Shown here: positions 34,157 through 43,076 of the stretch, one piece after another
How positions within the stretch are numbered: the first letter of the stretch is position 1
Layout: each line of letters opens with the position of its first letter
Origin: Paraburkholderia sp.
Lineage (GTDB): Bacteria > Pseudomonadota > Gammaproteobacteria > Burkholderiales > Burkholderiaceae
Assembly: GCF_028283785.1 (NCBI RefSeq)
Contig: NZ_JAPWKB010000015.1
Location: 124,001-188,000, forward strand
Length of the DNA: 64,000 nucleotides
Direction of reading: 5' to 3'
Notes under the pieces: generated by a model
Told to the model about the DNA's origin: nothing
Database searches by the model: none
The model's input: only the letters and a program-made list of their open reading frames with translations
Position numbers and translations under genes: made by a program

Positions 34157-35080
34157 ATGAATCAGCTACAAGCGATGCGGGTCTTTACACGCGTGGTCGA
34201 TCTGTCCAGTTTTGCGCTTGCCGCGCGACAGCTCGGCATGTCCGCGACCGCGGTGACGCGCAGCGTCGGCATGCTTGAAACGCATCTGAACATGCGACTG
34301 CTGAACCGCACGACACGCAGTCTGTCGTTGACCGACGTGGGCCGCGAATACCTCGACGGATGCCGCGCAATCATCACGAAGCTGGACGAACTCGAATCGA
34401 ATCTCGCCGAAACCACGCGCGATCCGTGCGGCACCTTGCGTATCGCGACACCGTCGATCTTCGCGACATCGAGCCTTAGCGCGCTGCTGACCACCTACCG
34501 TGCGATGCATCCGCGCGTGGCATTCGACGTGACGACTTTCGATACGTCGATCGATATGATCGAAGGCGGCTTCGACGTATGTTTCTCAGTCGATCCGCGA
34601 CTCGCCAGTTCGACGCTGGTGTGTCGGACGCTGACGACCATTCGGGAAGTCATCGTCGCGACGCCGACCTATCTGGCGCATCACGGCGCGCCGGCCGAGC
34701 CCGCCGATCTAAGCCGTCACGGCTTGCTGAGCGTCACCGACGGCGCGTCGCGGATCTGGGAATTCTCGGACGGCCGTGGCACGTATCGCGTGAACACGGG
34801 GAGTCCGTTGACGTCGTCGAGCAATGCGATGGTGCGCACGGCAACGCTGAGTCATATGGGTATTGCACTGCTGCCGCTACCGCTGGTCGCCGACGATCTC
34901 GCGCACGGCAGTCTGGTTCCGGTGCTCGAACGCTTCGTGGTCAACGGCGGTCCGCTCGAACTGTCACTGCTCTATTCCGGCCGGAATTATCTGTCCGCGC
35001 GCGTGCGCAGTTTCGTCGACTTTATCGTTCAGCAATATCGCTCGACAGAGCGTCCGGTCAAACTGCGTGCCGTCGCTTGA
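34157..35080 (+). CDS. LysR-family transcriptional regulator
   Basis: A 307-residue LysR protein. The helix-turn-helix (about residues 15-60) reads FALAARQLGMSATAVTRSV, then LNMRLLNRTTRSLSLTDVG; the ligand domain spans about 88-295. This version, with TTRSLSLT after the HTH, belongs to the CrgA/DmlR-like branch common in Burkholderiales. ATG at 34157 was chosen; the 18-residue upstream extension lacks family similarity. It is followed after 12 bp by an OmpR-type response regulator on the same strand, an unusual regulator pair. Confidence 0.92.
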   Translation: MNQLQAMRVFTRVVDLSSFALAARQLGMSATAVTRSVGMLETHLNMRLLNRTTRSLSLTDVGREYLDGCRAIITKLDELESNLAETTRDPCGTLRIATPSIFATSSLSALLTTYRAMHPRVAFDVTTFDTSIDMIEGGFDVCFSVDPRLASSTLVCRTLTTIREVIVATPTYLAHHGAPAEPADLSRHGLLSVTDGASRIWEFSDGRGTYRVNTGSPLTSSSNAMVRTATLSHMGIALLPLPLVADDLAHGSLVPVLERFVVNGGPLELSLLYSGRNYLSARVRSFVDFIVQQYRSTERPVKLRAVA

Positions 35081-35092
35081 CGCCAGTCGATC

Positions 35093-35767
35093 ATGGCAAA
35101 GATCCTTACCATCGAAGACGATGAACTGATCAGCGGCGATATCGTCCGCACGCTGAAAACACGCGGATTTGCGGTGGATGTCGCGCGCACCGGCCGTGAC
35201 GGCATGGCGAAAGTGATGACGGGCGACTACGATCTCGTCACGCTCGATCGCATGCTGCCCGACCTCGACGGCTTGACGATCGTGACGACGATGCGCGGTG
35301 TCGGGATGGAAACGCCGGTACTCGTGATGAGCGCGATGACCGAAGTGGATCAGCGCATCCAGGGCTTGCGCGCCGGTGGCGACGACTATCTGACCAAGCC
35401 ATTTTCGCCCGACGAAATGATCGTGCGAATCGAAGTCCTGTTACGACGCAGGCAACGCGGCGGCACCGCCGAAACGATGCTGCGCAACGGCGCGCTCGAA
35501 CTCGATCTCGTGAAGCGCAAGGTCATGTATCGCGAGCGACGCCTCGAATTGCAACCCACCGAATTTCGCGTGCTTGAATTCATGATGCGTCACGCGGGGC
35601 AAGTGTTGACGCGCACGATGATCTTCGAAGCCGTTTGGGGTTGCCGCTTCGATCCGGGCACGAACCTGATCGACGTGCATGTCGGACGTCTGCGCAAGAA
35701 GGTGGATCAACCGGGCGAGCGTCCGTTGATCCGCACGATACGCGGGTCCGGTTATCTGTTCGGCTAA
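35093..35767 (+). CDS. OmpR-family response regulator without an adjacent kinase
   Basis: A 224-residue two-domain regulator. The receiver has all key residues: acidic pair Asp9/Asp10 in TIEDDELI, phosphoacceptor Asp52 in LVTLDRMLPDLDG, and Lys102 in DDYLTKPFSPDE. The C-terminal winged-helix domain (about 130-224) has LQPTEFRVLEFMMRHAGQVL and IRTIRGSGYLFG. It starts 12 bp after the LysR gene. No histidine kinase follows; the minus-strand porin converges on it. Its kinase must be encoded elsewhere, or it receives acetyl phosphate. Confidence 0.92.
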   Translation: MAKILTIEDDELISGDIVRTLKTRGFAVDVARTGRDGMAKVMTGDYDLVTLDRMLPDLDGLTIVTTMRGVGMETPVLVMSAMTEVDQRIQGLRAGGDDYLTKPFSPDEMIVRIEVLLRRRQRGGTAETMLRNGALELDLVKRKVMYRERRLELQPTEFRVLEFMMRHAGQVLTRTMIFEAVWGCRFDPGTNLIDVHVGRLRKKVDQPGERPLIRTIRGSGYLFG

Positions 35768-35770
35768 AGA

Positions 35771-35798
35771 CGGCGCGCTTTTCTACCAAAGCGCGCCG
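35771..35798. terminator. Bidirectional terminator between response regulator and porin
   Basis: CGGCGCGCTTT at 35771-35781 and AAAGCGCGCCG at 35788-35798 form an 11-bp stem with loop TCTACC. It lies between two converging genes and can end both transcripts. Confidence 0.7.
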
Positions 35799-35815
35799 CC
35801 GCTTTCTTTATACGA

Positions 35816-36994
35816 TCAGAAACGGTGACGCATACCCACGCCCACCACCGCCTGACGATCGCTCGACGACGCCGTCAGCGAATAGATCGACGCATTGCCG
35901 AGTACCGCCGTGCCGTTCGCGCCGCTCACATGTTGATAGACGCCTTCCAGATAGAGGTCGGTGCGACGTGACAATGCGTAGTCCGCTTGCAGCATCACCT
36001 GATTCCACTTCGGTGAAATGCTGCTGTTCGCGCTGCTGAAATGGCCGTCGGTAAACGTGTAGGAGCCGCCTACCGACAGCGCTGGCGTCAGCGCATAACG
36101 GGCATTGACTTCGTAGTTGCTGAACGCAAGCAACTGGCCGTCGAGCGCCGAGTACGAGCCGCCTTGCGTCAACTGACGCGGATCGTTGAGGATCGTGCGG
36201 GTGAATACCAGCCCGACGGTCGCCGCGCCGAACGTATAACGACCCGCTGCGCCGAAAATGCGTTGACGTCCGCCCATCATCACCGCGTCGCCATCGCCGC
36301 TGCTGAGCGAGCCGCCGGTGTTGGCTGGATCGCCGACGCCGCCAGGTTGATTCGATTGCAGATACGCGACGGCAAGGTTGACCGGGCCGCCCGCCCACGA
36401 TGCGCCAAGACTAAACGCATTGTTATTGCTAAAGCCGCCTGCTGCGTTGCTAAAGCCGTATGCGCCACCGAACGTCAGGCCGTCATAAGTCGCGCTCTTG
36501 AACTTGACCGCATTGTTCATGCGGAAGTCGTTGTTCAGATTGTCATTGTCGAAAGGATGATCCGCGATATTGCCGCCGAAGCCCGAGCCCGTTGCCGACA
36601 GCGGCGCAACGAAATCGACCACGAAGTCGTATTGACGGCCAACCGTCAGCGTGCCCCAGCGATGGCTTGCAAGACCGACCCATGCCTGACGGCCGAACTC
36701 GTCGCCACCGTTCGATAGTTTGCCGGTGTCGAGATTAAAACCGTTCTCAAGATCGAAGACCGCGCTCATTCCGCCGCCGAGATCTTCGTTGCCACGCAGG
36801 CCCCAGCGATCGGTGCTGAGGTTACCGCTTTGCGCGATCCAGTTGGTGTGGCCGTTCGTACCCGACTTCTGGTTGCTGACGTAGTCGAGGCCTGCGTCCA
36901 GCGTTCCGTAAAGCGTGATGCTGCTTTGTGCGTGGGCGGCAGTCGCGAGCGTAGCGGACATCGCGACAAGCGTGCTTGCCAGTACTTTTTTCAT
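35816..36994 (-). CDS. General porin (Burkholderiales OmpC-like)
   Basis: A 392-residue outer-membrane porin. A signal peptide ends ATAAHA, and the mature protein begins QSSITLYGTLDAGLDY, the usual first strand of Burkholderiales trimeric porins. The eyelet region and conserved GNEDLGGGMSAVFDLENGF follow; the C-terminus is GVGMRHRF with the final Phe needed for BAM-dependent insertion. ATG at 36994 was chosen over an upstream frame extension that precedes the signal peptide. It passively admits small hydrophilic solutes. It converges with an OmpR-family regulator gene. Confidence 0.93.
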   Translation of the reverse strand: MKKVLASTLVAMSATLATAAHAQSSITLYGTLDAGLDYVSNQKSGTNGHTNWIAQSGNLSTDRWGLRGNEDLGGGMSAVFDLENGFNLDTGKLSNGGDEFGRQAWVGLASHRWGTLTVGRQYDFVVDFVAPLSATGSGFGGNIADHPFDNDNLNNDFRMNNAVKFKSATYDGLTFGGAYGFSNAAGGFSNNNAFSLGASWAGGPVNLAVAYLQSNQPGGVGDPANTGGSLSSGDGDAVMMGGRQRIFGAAGRYTFGAATVGLVFTRTILNDPRQLTQGGSYSALDGQLLAFSNYEVNARYALTPALSVGGSYTFTDGHFSSANSSISPKWNQVMLQADYALSRRTDLYLEGVYQHVSGANGTAVLGNASIYSLTASSSDRQAVVGVGMRHRF

Positions 36995-37307
36995 GGTCGT
37001 TCCGTGTTGGGAGTCGTCCCGTTGTGGTGACGGGTGACTGGAATTTATTCGCACGGAATGACAGGTGCGTTATCGAAACGCGGTGTTTTGTGAAAGCTCG
37101 TTTATGCAGATGACACCGGAATTTTAGTTTTTTCTTAACGGCATCTATTGCTTGCGTGATCGCGCAAACTCTAAAAATCCTTTCATACAGCGATAGCGAT
37201 TTCGCTAATGCCCGAAGCCTATCCTTTATCTCAACCGTTCGGCGCAATGCATTCGGTGAGTGCCCAAGCGCTACGGATCTTTCACCCTGCTAAAAGGAAC
37301 CATCGAC
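36995..37307. promoter_or_regulatory. Divergent intergenic region between porin and DUF4148 gene
   Basis: This 313-bp gap should contain the promoters of the minus-strand porin and the plus-strand small secreted protein. It includes an A/T-rich stretch at about 37110-37180. I see no unambiguous promoter pair, operator or small gene in it. Confidence 0.4.
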
Positions 37308-37562
37308 ATGAAATCGCTTACCATCGCACTGGCTTTTATCGGACTGACCGCAACAGCATCGGCATTCGCACAAACCCCGGCCGCACCGGCCACTCAGGTC
37401 GCGTCCATCTCCACGCCGTCGGTCGCGACAGCCGGTCAATGGACGCCGCCTTACGGTCAAGCGACCCAGGAGAAGACGCGCGCGCAGGTCTATCATGAAC
37501 TGGTTCACGCAGAGAAAGACGGCCAACTCGCCTATCTGAACTCGACGCTTTACGCGCACTAA
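37308..37562 (+). CDS. Small secreted protein, DUF4148-like, 84 aa
   Basis: An 84-residue exported protein. The signal peptide (about 1-21) ends ASAFAQ. The mature part has the DUF4148-like helix KTRAQVYHELVHAEKDGQL, the same pattern as the clearer copy at 48712 (TRAQVRAELIQVEQAGY). Proteins of this type are abundant in Burkholderiales and their function is unknown. ATG at 37308 follows an AAGGA ribosome site. A strong terminator follows 51 bp after the stop, so it is monocistronic. Confidence 0.8.
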   Translation: MKSLTIALAFIGLTATASAFAQTPAAPATQVASISTPSVATAGQWTPPYGQATQEKTRAQVYHELVHAEKDGQLAYLNSTLYAH

Positions 37563-37613
37563 GCGCGCGTACCGCTGTCGATCCCGGCATCGAAATACCG
37601 AATCGTCGGCCAC

Positions 37614-37656
37614 AAAAAAAGAGCGCGTTATCCGCAACGGATAACGCGCTCTTTTT
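37614..37656. terminator. Strong bidirectional terminator
   Basis: A perfect 14-bp stem (37621-37634 with 37638-37651, loop CAA) is flanked by seven As on the left and five Ts on the right. It can end both the DUF4148 gene and the convergent porin. Confidence 0.92.
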
Positions 37657-37737
37657 GCATCGCTAACGCTTAAGACCGGATGGTCGAGGCCAGCTCCCGT
37701 TCAACACGGAATGCCCGGCCCCGTGACGACTGCTGCG

Positions 37738-38862
37738 CTAGAAGCTGTGCCGCACACCCACGCGTCCGACAATCTGCTTACCCGTCGTAGACGGATCGAA
37801 CCCGGCAATCTGCGCGACCGCGCCGCCACTTGCCTTCTGCAACGCTGCGAGCACATACACTGCCGTGCGTTTCGAGAGTTCATACTCGGCACTCAGATTC
37901 AGCTGCTGGTACTTGGGCTCCTGTCCCGTCGCATGATCGCGTCCATCGGTGTACGTGTAGCCGGCCGCAAGATTCAACTGGCTGGTTGCGGCATACGTAC
38001 CCGCGATTTCGTAGTTCTGGAACTTCACATCCTGACTCAAATCGCCCTGCTGGAAGTTCACGTTGGTGAAGTTGCCCATCACCTTGAACTTGCCGAGCGT
38101 GTACGACGCGCCTGCCGCAAAAATGCCCTGACTGCGTGCGTTGGCGAGGTAGTTTCCATAGACCGCGTTGGTGTAACCGCTGCCGCTCTGATAGCTCTGG
38201 AGCGCGCTCTCCGGATCGTTCACGCGCAAGTAGCCCGCACCTGCGGAGAACGCGCCGTTGGTGTAGCCCAGTGCCGCGCTATAGGCGGAATCATTCGAGA
38301 ATTGACCGGCCTGGCCACCGAACGAATACAGTGCTTCGCCCGTAAAGCCGCCAATCGTCGGACTGGTGTATTTCACCGCATTGCTGATCGCAAAGCCGTT
38401 GTCGAGGTTGTCCATGTCGTTCGGATGCGAGAAATACCATCCGCCATACGCGTCGTTCAGCGAGAACGGTTCGATCAGGTCCACCAGCGGATCCCACTGA
38501 CGCCCCAACGTCAACGTACCCGCCGTCTTGCTCGACAAACCGACGTACGCGTTTCGCGAGAATGCAAGGCCGCTGCCTTCGCTGCCGTTTGCGCTATTGA
38601 ATCCGCTTTCCAGATCGAAGACCGCATCCAGTCCGCCGCCGAGATCTTCCTTGCCGCGAACGCCCCAACGACTGCCAGCGGACACGCCGCTCGCCATCTG
38701 ATACAGATGATGTCCGTCGACGTTATTGCCGAAGTCGATCCCGGTATCGATCAAACCGTACAAGGTCACGCTGCTTTGCGCATGCGCGGCGCCCGACATC
38801 GCAAGCGCGCCGATGCTCAGCATCGCCGTCACCAGTACCCTGATTTTCATTTTCGATTTCAT
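37738..38862 (-). CDS. General porin (second copy, Burkholderiales type)
   Basis: A 374-residue porin. The signal peptide ends SGAAHA; the mature start is QSSVTLYGLIDTGIDFG; the conserved GKEDLGGGLDAVFDLESGF and the terminal GRVGVRHSF are present. It is shorter than the other porin in this window and differs in most loops, so the pores probably have different selectivity. ATG at 38862 has AGAGGGA upstream; ATG 12 bases later is an alternative. It lies just downstream of a response regulator on the same strand, 204 bp away. Confidence 0.93.
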   Translation of the reverse strand: MKSKMKIRVLVTAMLSIGALAMSGAAHAQSSVTLYGLIDTGIDFGNNVDGHHLYQMASGVSAGSRWGVRGKEDLGGGLDAVFDLESGFNSANGSEGSGLAFSRNAYVGLSSKTAGTLTLGRQWDPLVDLIEPFSLNDAYGGWYFSHPNDMDNLDNGFAISNAVKYTSPTIGGFTGEALYSFGGQAGQFSNDSAYSAALGYTNGAFSAGAGYLRVNDPESALQSYQSGSGYTNAVYGNYLANARSQGIFAAGASYTLGKFKVMGNFTNVNFQQGDLSQDVKFQNYEIAGTYAATSQLNLAAGYTYTDGRDHATGQEPKYQQLNLSAEYELSKRTAVYVLAALQKASGGAVAQIAGFDPSTTGKQIVGRVGVRHSF

Positions 38863-39066
38863 CGATCATCCCTCTAGTAGTTAGTCATGCCCGGCATTGC
38901 GAGCTGATCTGTTGAACAAGTGGATGCGAATATATCGATGACAGAATGCGTCGAGTCTGAAACTGAGTCTTGCGGATTGAGTGTTGGTGATGCGTCCATG
39001 CCGTATTGACAGCGCCCTTATGAATGGACCCGACGCATGTCGCTAACCGGCATGCATACGCGCACG

Positions 39067-39762
39067 CTACGCAATAACGACACTTAGTTGATAACCATAG
39101 CGACTGATGGTATCGATCTGCACATGCGGCAGCGAATGCGTCAGCTTGCGTCTTAAGCGCGACACGGCAAGATTGATGCTGGCCGGATCGACTTCATCGC
39201 TCTCAGGCCACGCATAGCGGATCAATTGATCGCGCGGCACCGGTGCATTCATCTGGCGCATCAGACATTCGATCAGCAGATATTCGCGTCGCGTAACGCT
39301 TAAACGGCATTCGGCGCTAACCAGTTCGCGCGTCAACGGATCGAGCGACAACGCTACGCCGTGCGCGCTTTCGCCATGGATGCGCGCGGCAAGCGTGCGT
39401 TGTAACGCCTGCATTCGTTCATGCATTTCGCGGAACGAATACGGCTGGCAAAAACAGGCGTCGGCGCCCGCTCTTAGCATGCGGGTGCGATCGTTTGCAT
39501 TGGCTATTCCGAGTACGACGAGAACGGCCGCAGTGCTCGATGTGCCTGCTGCCGCGCACAGTGCGGGAAGCGAGCTGTGCACGTCGGCATAAGAAGCGGA
39601 ATCCGGCGATAGCACGATAACGGCGTCGAATGGTTCCTGACGCGCCAGAAAGATGCCGTCGCGCAGCGTGTCGGCACGCTGCAGGCTATGCGCACTTTCC
39701 TGCAATGCTCTAAACAGCCACACGGCTTCCGGATGAGCCGCGGCAACAAACAGGATGCGCAT
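39067..39762 (-). CDS. OmpR-family regulator with a degenerate receiver
   Basis: A 231-residue protein with the two-domain OmpR layout. The C-terminal winged helix (about 135-231) is intact, with VTRREYLLIECLMRQM, INLAVSRLRRKL and DTISRYGYQLSVV. The receiver has lost every phosphorylation residue: the acidic pair is replaced by Ala (LFVAAAHPEA), the phosphoacceptor position is Leu51 in VIVLSPDS, and the conserved Lys is Gln106 in ACFCQPYSF. It should bind DNA without being phosphorylated, or by a different switch. It is 27 bp after a kinase gene with a normal catalytic core. Confidence 0.85.
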   Translation of the reverse strand: MRILFVAAAHPEAVWLFRALQESAHSLQRADTLRDGIFLARQEPFDAVIVLSPDSASYADVHSSLPALCAAAGTSSTAAVLVVLGIANANDRTRMLRAGADACFCQPYSFREMHERMQALQRTLAARIHGESAHGVALSLDPLTRELVSAECRLSVTRREYLLIECLMRQMNAPVPRDQLIRYAWPESDEVDPASINLAVSRLRRKLTHSLPHVQIDTISRYGYQLSVVIA

Positions 39763-39789
39763 TCAGTGTCCCATCGAAACAGATTCGGG

Positions 39790-41220
39790 TTAGTGCAACG
39801 TGCGCGGCCAGCATTCGATCGTCACGCGCGCGCCGCACTGACCGGTGGCGGGTTCGCGACTGTCGCTGCCACCGCCGCCAATCCGCACACTGAAATCATG
39901 CACATGCATCACCGCCGACACGATGCTAAGACCGAGTCCCGATCCCGCGACATGGCGCGTTCGGTCGCTCCGGTAGAAACGCTGCATCACCGCTTCACGT
40001 TCTGCGGCGGCAATGCCCGGACCGTTATCGACGATCTCCACTTGCGGTCCGCGTCGCGTTCGCGTCAATTCGAGCCGGACTGCGCCGCCTTGCGGCGTGA
40101 ACTTGATCGCGTTGTCGGCGATATTGCTGATCGCCTCGAACAATAGTGCGCGATCGGCGTGAATGGGCGGCACCGGCGGCGTGATCATTTCGAAGCGGAT
40201 TTTCCGGCTTTCCGCGAGCGGTTCGTATAGCTCGCCGATGTCTTCCAGCAACGCATCGAGCCGGATCTCGGCAAAGCCGCCACGGCGATGCAGCGCGCCA
40301 ATTTCGGAGATGCGCAGCATCGCGCGAAAGCGGTCGAGCAGCGCATCGGTTTCATTGCGCACACGTTCGACCAGTCCGCTCAATGCGTCGTCGTCGAGCG
40401 GCGCGATGCATTCGTCGATATGCGCGAGCAATGTGCAGATATGCGCGAGCGGCGTGCGCAGATCGTGCGCGATGCCGTCACATGCACCTTTCACTTCGCT
40501 CATCAGCCGCTCGACTTCGGCGAGCATGTGATTGACCAGATGCGCGAGCATGTCCACTTCGTCGCGACCGCCGACGGGCAAGCGCTGCGCAAGATCGCCC
40601 TGCGCAATCAGCAAGGTCACGCGGCGAATGCCGTTCAGACGACGCATCTGACGCATGCTCAGTGCGATCCCGGTCGCGACGCCGACCGCAAGACACAGCA
40701 GGCCGCCGACGATCACCGTTTCGATGATGGTTTGGCGAATATGCAGGATATGCGTCAACTCGCGCGCGACGACCAGCGTAGCGCCGTCGGGCCGCCGCAC
40801 CGCCATCGCCCGAACGACCGGCGCGGGCTCGTTGCCCGGCACGTACAGCGCAAGATCGAGCGTCTCGCCGACGCGATCGGTTTTCAGTTGCGACGGCAGT
40901 TGCAGCACGTCGCCCGCGACGCGTTTTCCGGTCGGTGAAAACAGTCCGTAGTAGTTGGTGTGCATCCGCTCGTGCTCGATGCGTCGCACGATGGTCGAGG
41001 CGAGATCGGTATCGGCGACGGAATCGAAATACGTCAGTTGCCATCGCATCACGGCGTCGGTTTGACGGGCAAGATCGCCGGTCACGGCCCAACCGGTCGC
41101 GGCCAGCATGGCCATCATCGACAGCGCGAAAATCACCGCGTAGATCGACAACCAGCGGAATGTCGTCGAATGCCAGCGACGTCCGAGCGTCGCGCGGCCG
41201 GGAAACAGGAGTTCGCTCAA
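39790..41220 (-). CDS. Sensor histidine kinase
   Basis: A 476-residue membrane kinase. A first helix (about 25-46), a periplasmic sensor of about 115 residues, a second helix (about 168-190) and a HAMP region are followed by the H-box GIAHDLRTPLAHI, N-box FEAISNIADNAIKF, and ATP-lid motifs EIVDNGPGIA and SGLGLSIVSAVMH. All autophosphorylation residues appear present. It precedes the receiver-degenerate regulator in the same operon, so its real phosphate acceptor is uncertain. The start follows a 289-bp divergent gap that contains a 46-bp palindrome. Confidence 0.92.
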   Translation of the reverse strand: MSELLFPGRATLGRRWHSTTFRWLSIYAVIFALSMMAMLAATGWAVTGDLARQTDAVMRWQLTYFDSVADTDLASTIVRRIEHERMHTNYYGLFSPTGKRVAGDVLQLPSQLKTDRVGETLDLALYVPGNEPAPVVRAMAVRRPDGATLVVARELTHILHIRQTIIETVIVGGLLCLAVGVATGIALSMRQMRRLNGIRRVTLLIAQGDLAQRLPVGGRDEVDMLAHLVNHMLAEVERLMSEVKGACDGIAHDLRTPLAHICTLLAHIDECIAPLDDDALSGLVERVRNETDALLDRFRAMLRISEIGALHRRGGFAEIRLDALLEDIGELYEPLAESRKIRFEMITPPVPPIHADRALLFEAISNIADNAIKFTPQGGAVRLELTRTRRGPQVEIVDNGPGIAAAEREAVMQRFYRSDRTRHVAGSGLGLSIVSAVMHVHDFSVRIGGGGSDSREPATGQCGARVTIECWPRTLH

Positions 41221-41353
41221 GGTCGTTTCAAAGTCGTGTCAAGGTCGTGGTCAAAACGAAAGCGGCGCGAGTTGCATCGTCGGAAAACAGCTTACGCGCG
41301 CGTCGTTAAAAGTCGCCCGGACCCTGGATGAACTTTGATTTAAGGTTTGCTGT

Positions 41354-41399
41354 GCGATGCATGCGCTACACGCATGCATGCGTGTAGCGCATGCATCGC
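41354..41399. repeat. Perfect 46-bp palindrome
   Basis: Positions 41354-41376 are the exact reverse complement of 41377-41399 with no spacer. The halves begin GCGATGCATGCGC and meet at CGCATG|CATGCG; the NsiI-like ATGCAT occurs three times. It lies between the divergent kinase gene and a DUF4148 gene. Such a dyad could be a multi-site operator or a cruciform. A partial copy of its GCGCATGCATG element occurs again at about 41928-41938, upstream of the amino-acid binding protein. Confidence 0.95.
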
Positions 41400-41509
41400 C
41401 GGATGAAACTAATTTCACCGGCCGGAAGCGGATCCGGACAGGTCGCACGCGTACCGTGCATTCATGCCGCAGCACATCGTTGCGGCTCAACACGCGCACG
41501 GGAGTGACG

Positions 41510-41845
41510 ATGAAATTCTCGCAAAAGAAGGCGATTCTGCTCGCCGCTTTCACACTGATCAGTACGTCTGCATGTGCAGCGCCGCATCTGAGTCCGCAGC
41601 AATGCAACGACTATCCGTTCAAGCCGCTGCACGGCGAAGTCACGCACCGGCAGTTGATGCGTGAACTCGGCGAACTGGAATCGGTGGGCTATCAACCCAG
41701 CGACACCGACAACGAGTATCCGCAGGACATCGAGACCGCACAGAAGAAACTCGGCGCCGAATACCGGCGCGACTGCCTGCCCGCGCAGCATGCGAGCGAC
41801 GCAGGCGCGCAGAACACGAGCGTGAAGATCGGTCCAGCCGGCTGA
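41510..41845 (+). CDS. Small secreted protein, DUF4148-like, 111 aa
   Basis: A 111-residue exported protein with a signal peptide (MKFSQKKAILLAAFTLI, cleavage near CAA). The mature part includes HRQLMRELGELESVGYQPSD and NEYPQDIETAQKKL, the helix plus PxDIxxA pattern seen in DUF4148 proteins of this group. Three cysteines are present (residues 22, 31 and 94), so an intramolecular disulfide is possible. ATG at 41510 follows GGAGTGACG. The 46-bp palindrome lies 111 bp upstream. Function unknown. Confidence 0.78.
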   Translation: MKFSQKKAILLAAFTLISTSACAAPHLSPQQCNDYPFKPLHGEVTHRQLMRELGELESVGYQPSDTDNEYPQDIETAQKKLGAEYRRDCLPAQHASDAGAQNTSVKIGPAG

Positions 41846-41993
41846 TCGTCGCAGCGGGGCGCGGATGGGCGGCCGGAAATGGTCTGAACAATCACGAACC
41901 GGACGCCCACCGATCCATGCGTTGGGCGCATGCATGTCGATTCCGCATGGCTGCACATGAGATTCCGTCATGGCATCCATGCAGAGATTTCGG

Positions 41994-42022
41994 TTGTGAC
42001 GTGATTTTGGTAAACCTAGAGT
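41994..42022 (+). promoter_or_regulatory. Promoter candidate for the amino-acid binding protein
   Basis: TTGTGA at 41994-41999 and TAGAGT at 42017-42022 are separated by 17 bp, a reasonable sigma-70 spacing, 83 bp before the start of the binding-protein gene. Match to consensus is moderate. Confidence 0.35.
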
Positions 42023-42104
42023 GCTTCGACTGCATCGGTTCGGCACGCAACGTCGAACCGACCCACGCTCGACCATACCAACGTTTTCAGACAGAGGATC
42101 GACC

Positions 42105-42926
42105 ATGACCACCGCCCTTCACGCTTTGTCCCGGCGCGCGCAGCGCTCGATCTCCGCCGCCGCGACGGTGGCCGTCAGCGCCGTCGTGCTCACGGCCTTC
42201 GCGCCCGCCGCGCACGCCGACGCGCTCGATACGATCGCGCAAACCGGCGTGGTGCGCATCGGCGTGTTCGAGGACTATCCGCCGTTCGGCTCGATCGGCC
42301 CGGACATGAAGCCGCAAGGCTACGACATCGATGTCGCGAACCTGATCGGCCGGGCGCTGCATGCGAAGGTCGAACTCGTTCAGGTGACGGGCGACAACCG
42401 GATGGCCTATCTGGCCGACCATAAGGCCGACATGCTGCTGTCGGTCGGACAGACGCCGGAACGCGAGAAAGTGATCGATTTTTCGCAACCGTATGCGCCG
42501 TATTTCCTCGCCGTATTCGGCCCGAAAAAGCTTGCCGTCAAGAATGCCGGCGACCTCGCCGACAAGAGCATTTCGGTCGCGCGCGGCACGCTGGAAGACC
42601 TGAGCGTCACCAAGATCGCGCCGCCGAGCGCCACCATCAAGCGCTTCGACGATCCGAACGGCGCGATTTCCGCGTTTCTGGCCGGTCAGGTGCAACTGAT
42701 GGTGGTCGGCAACGACGTCGGCGCAACGATTCTGGCGCGTCATCCGGCGATCGAACCCGAACAGAAGTTCGCGCTGTTCAGCTCGCCGGATCACGTCGGC
42801 GTGAACAAGAACGAGCCGCGTCTGCTGAAGAAGGTGGACGACACGATCGCGCAGGCACGCAAGGACGGCACGATGAACGAAATCTCGAAGAAATGGCTGC
42901 GCGCGCCGTTGCCGAAAGACCTCTGA
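42105..42926 (+). CDS. Amino-acid binding periplasmic protein (family 3), no adjacent permease
   Basis: A 273-residue solute-binding protein of the polar-amino-acid family. The signal peptide (about 1-38) ends APAAHA. The family core includes VVRIGVFEDYPPFGSIGPDM, GYDIDVANLIGRAL and DMLLSVGQTPEREKVIDFSQ. It would bind an amino acid or related ligand in the periplasm. No permease or ATPase gene is nearby, so it must use a transporter encoded elsewhere or act as a sensor component. ATG at 42105 follows an AGAGGA site. Confidence 0.9.
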   Translation: MTTALHALSRRAQRSISAAATVAVSAVVLTAFAPAAHADALDTIAQTGVVRIGVFEDYPPFGSIGPDMKPQGYDIDVANLIGRALHAKVELVQVTGDNRMAYLADHKADMLLSVGQTPEREKVIDFSQPYAPYFLAVFGPKKLAVKNAGDLADKSISVARGTLEDLSVTKIAPPSATIKRFDDPNGAISAFLAGQVQLMVVGNDVGATILARHPAIEPEQKFALFSSPDHVGVNKNEPRLLKKVDDTIAQARKDGTMNEISKKWLRAPLPKDL

Positions 42927-43076
42927 GATCGCGATTACGTCGCACTATCTGAATCGCTGCGCACGCCAAGCGCGCGCGGCGCGAATAACGCTTAGCATAA
43001 GCAGCCAGAACCGGGCATGACGCGCGATGGCTGGCGAACCTCATCCCGCCCGGCGCCATGCCGACAGGAGGGAACG

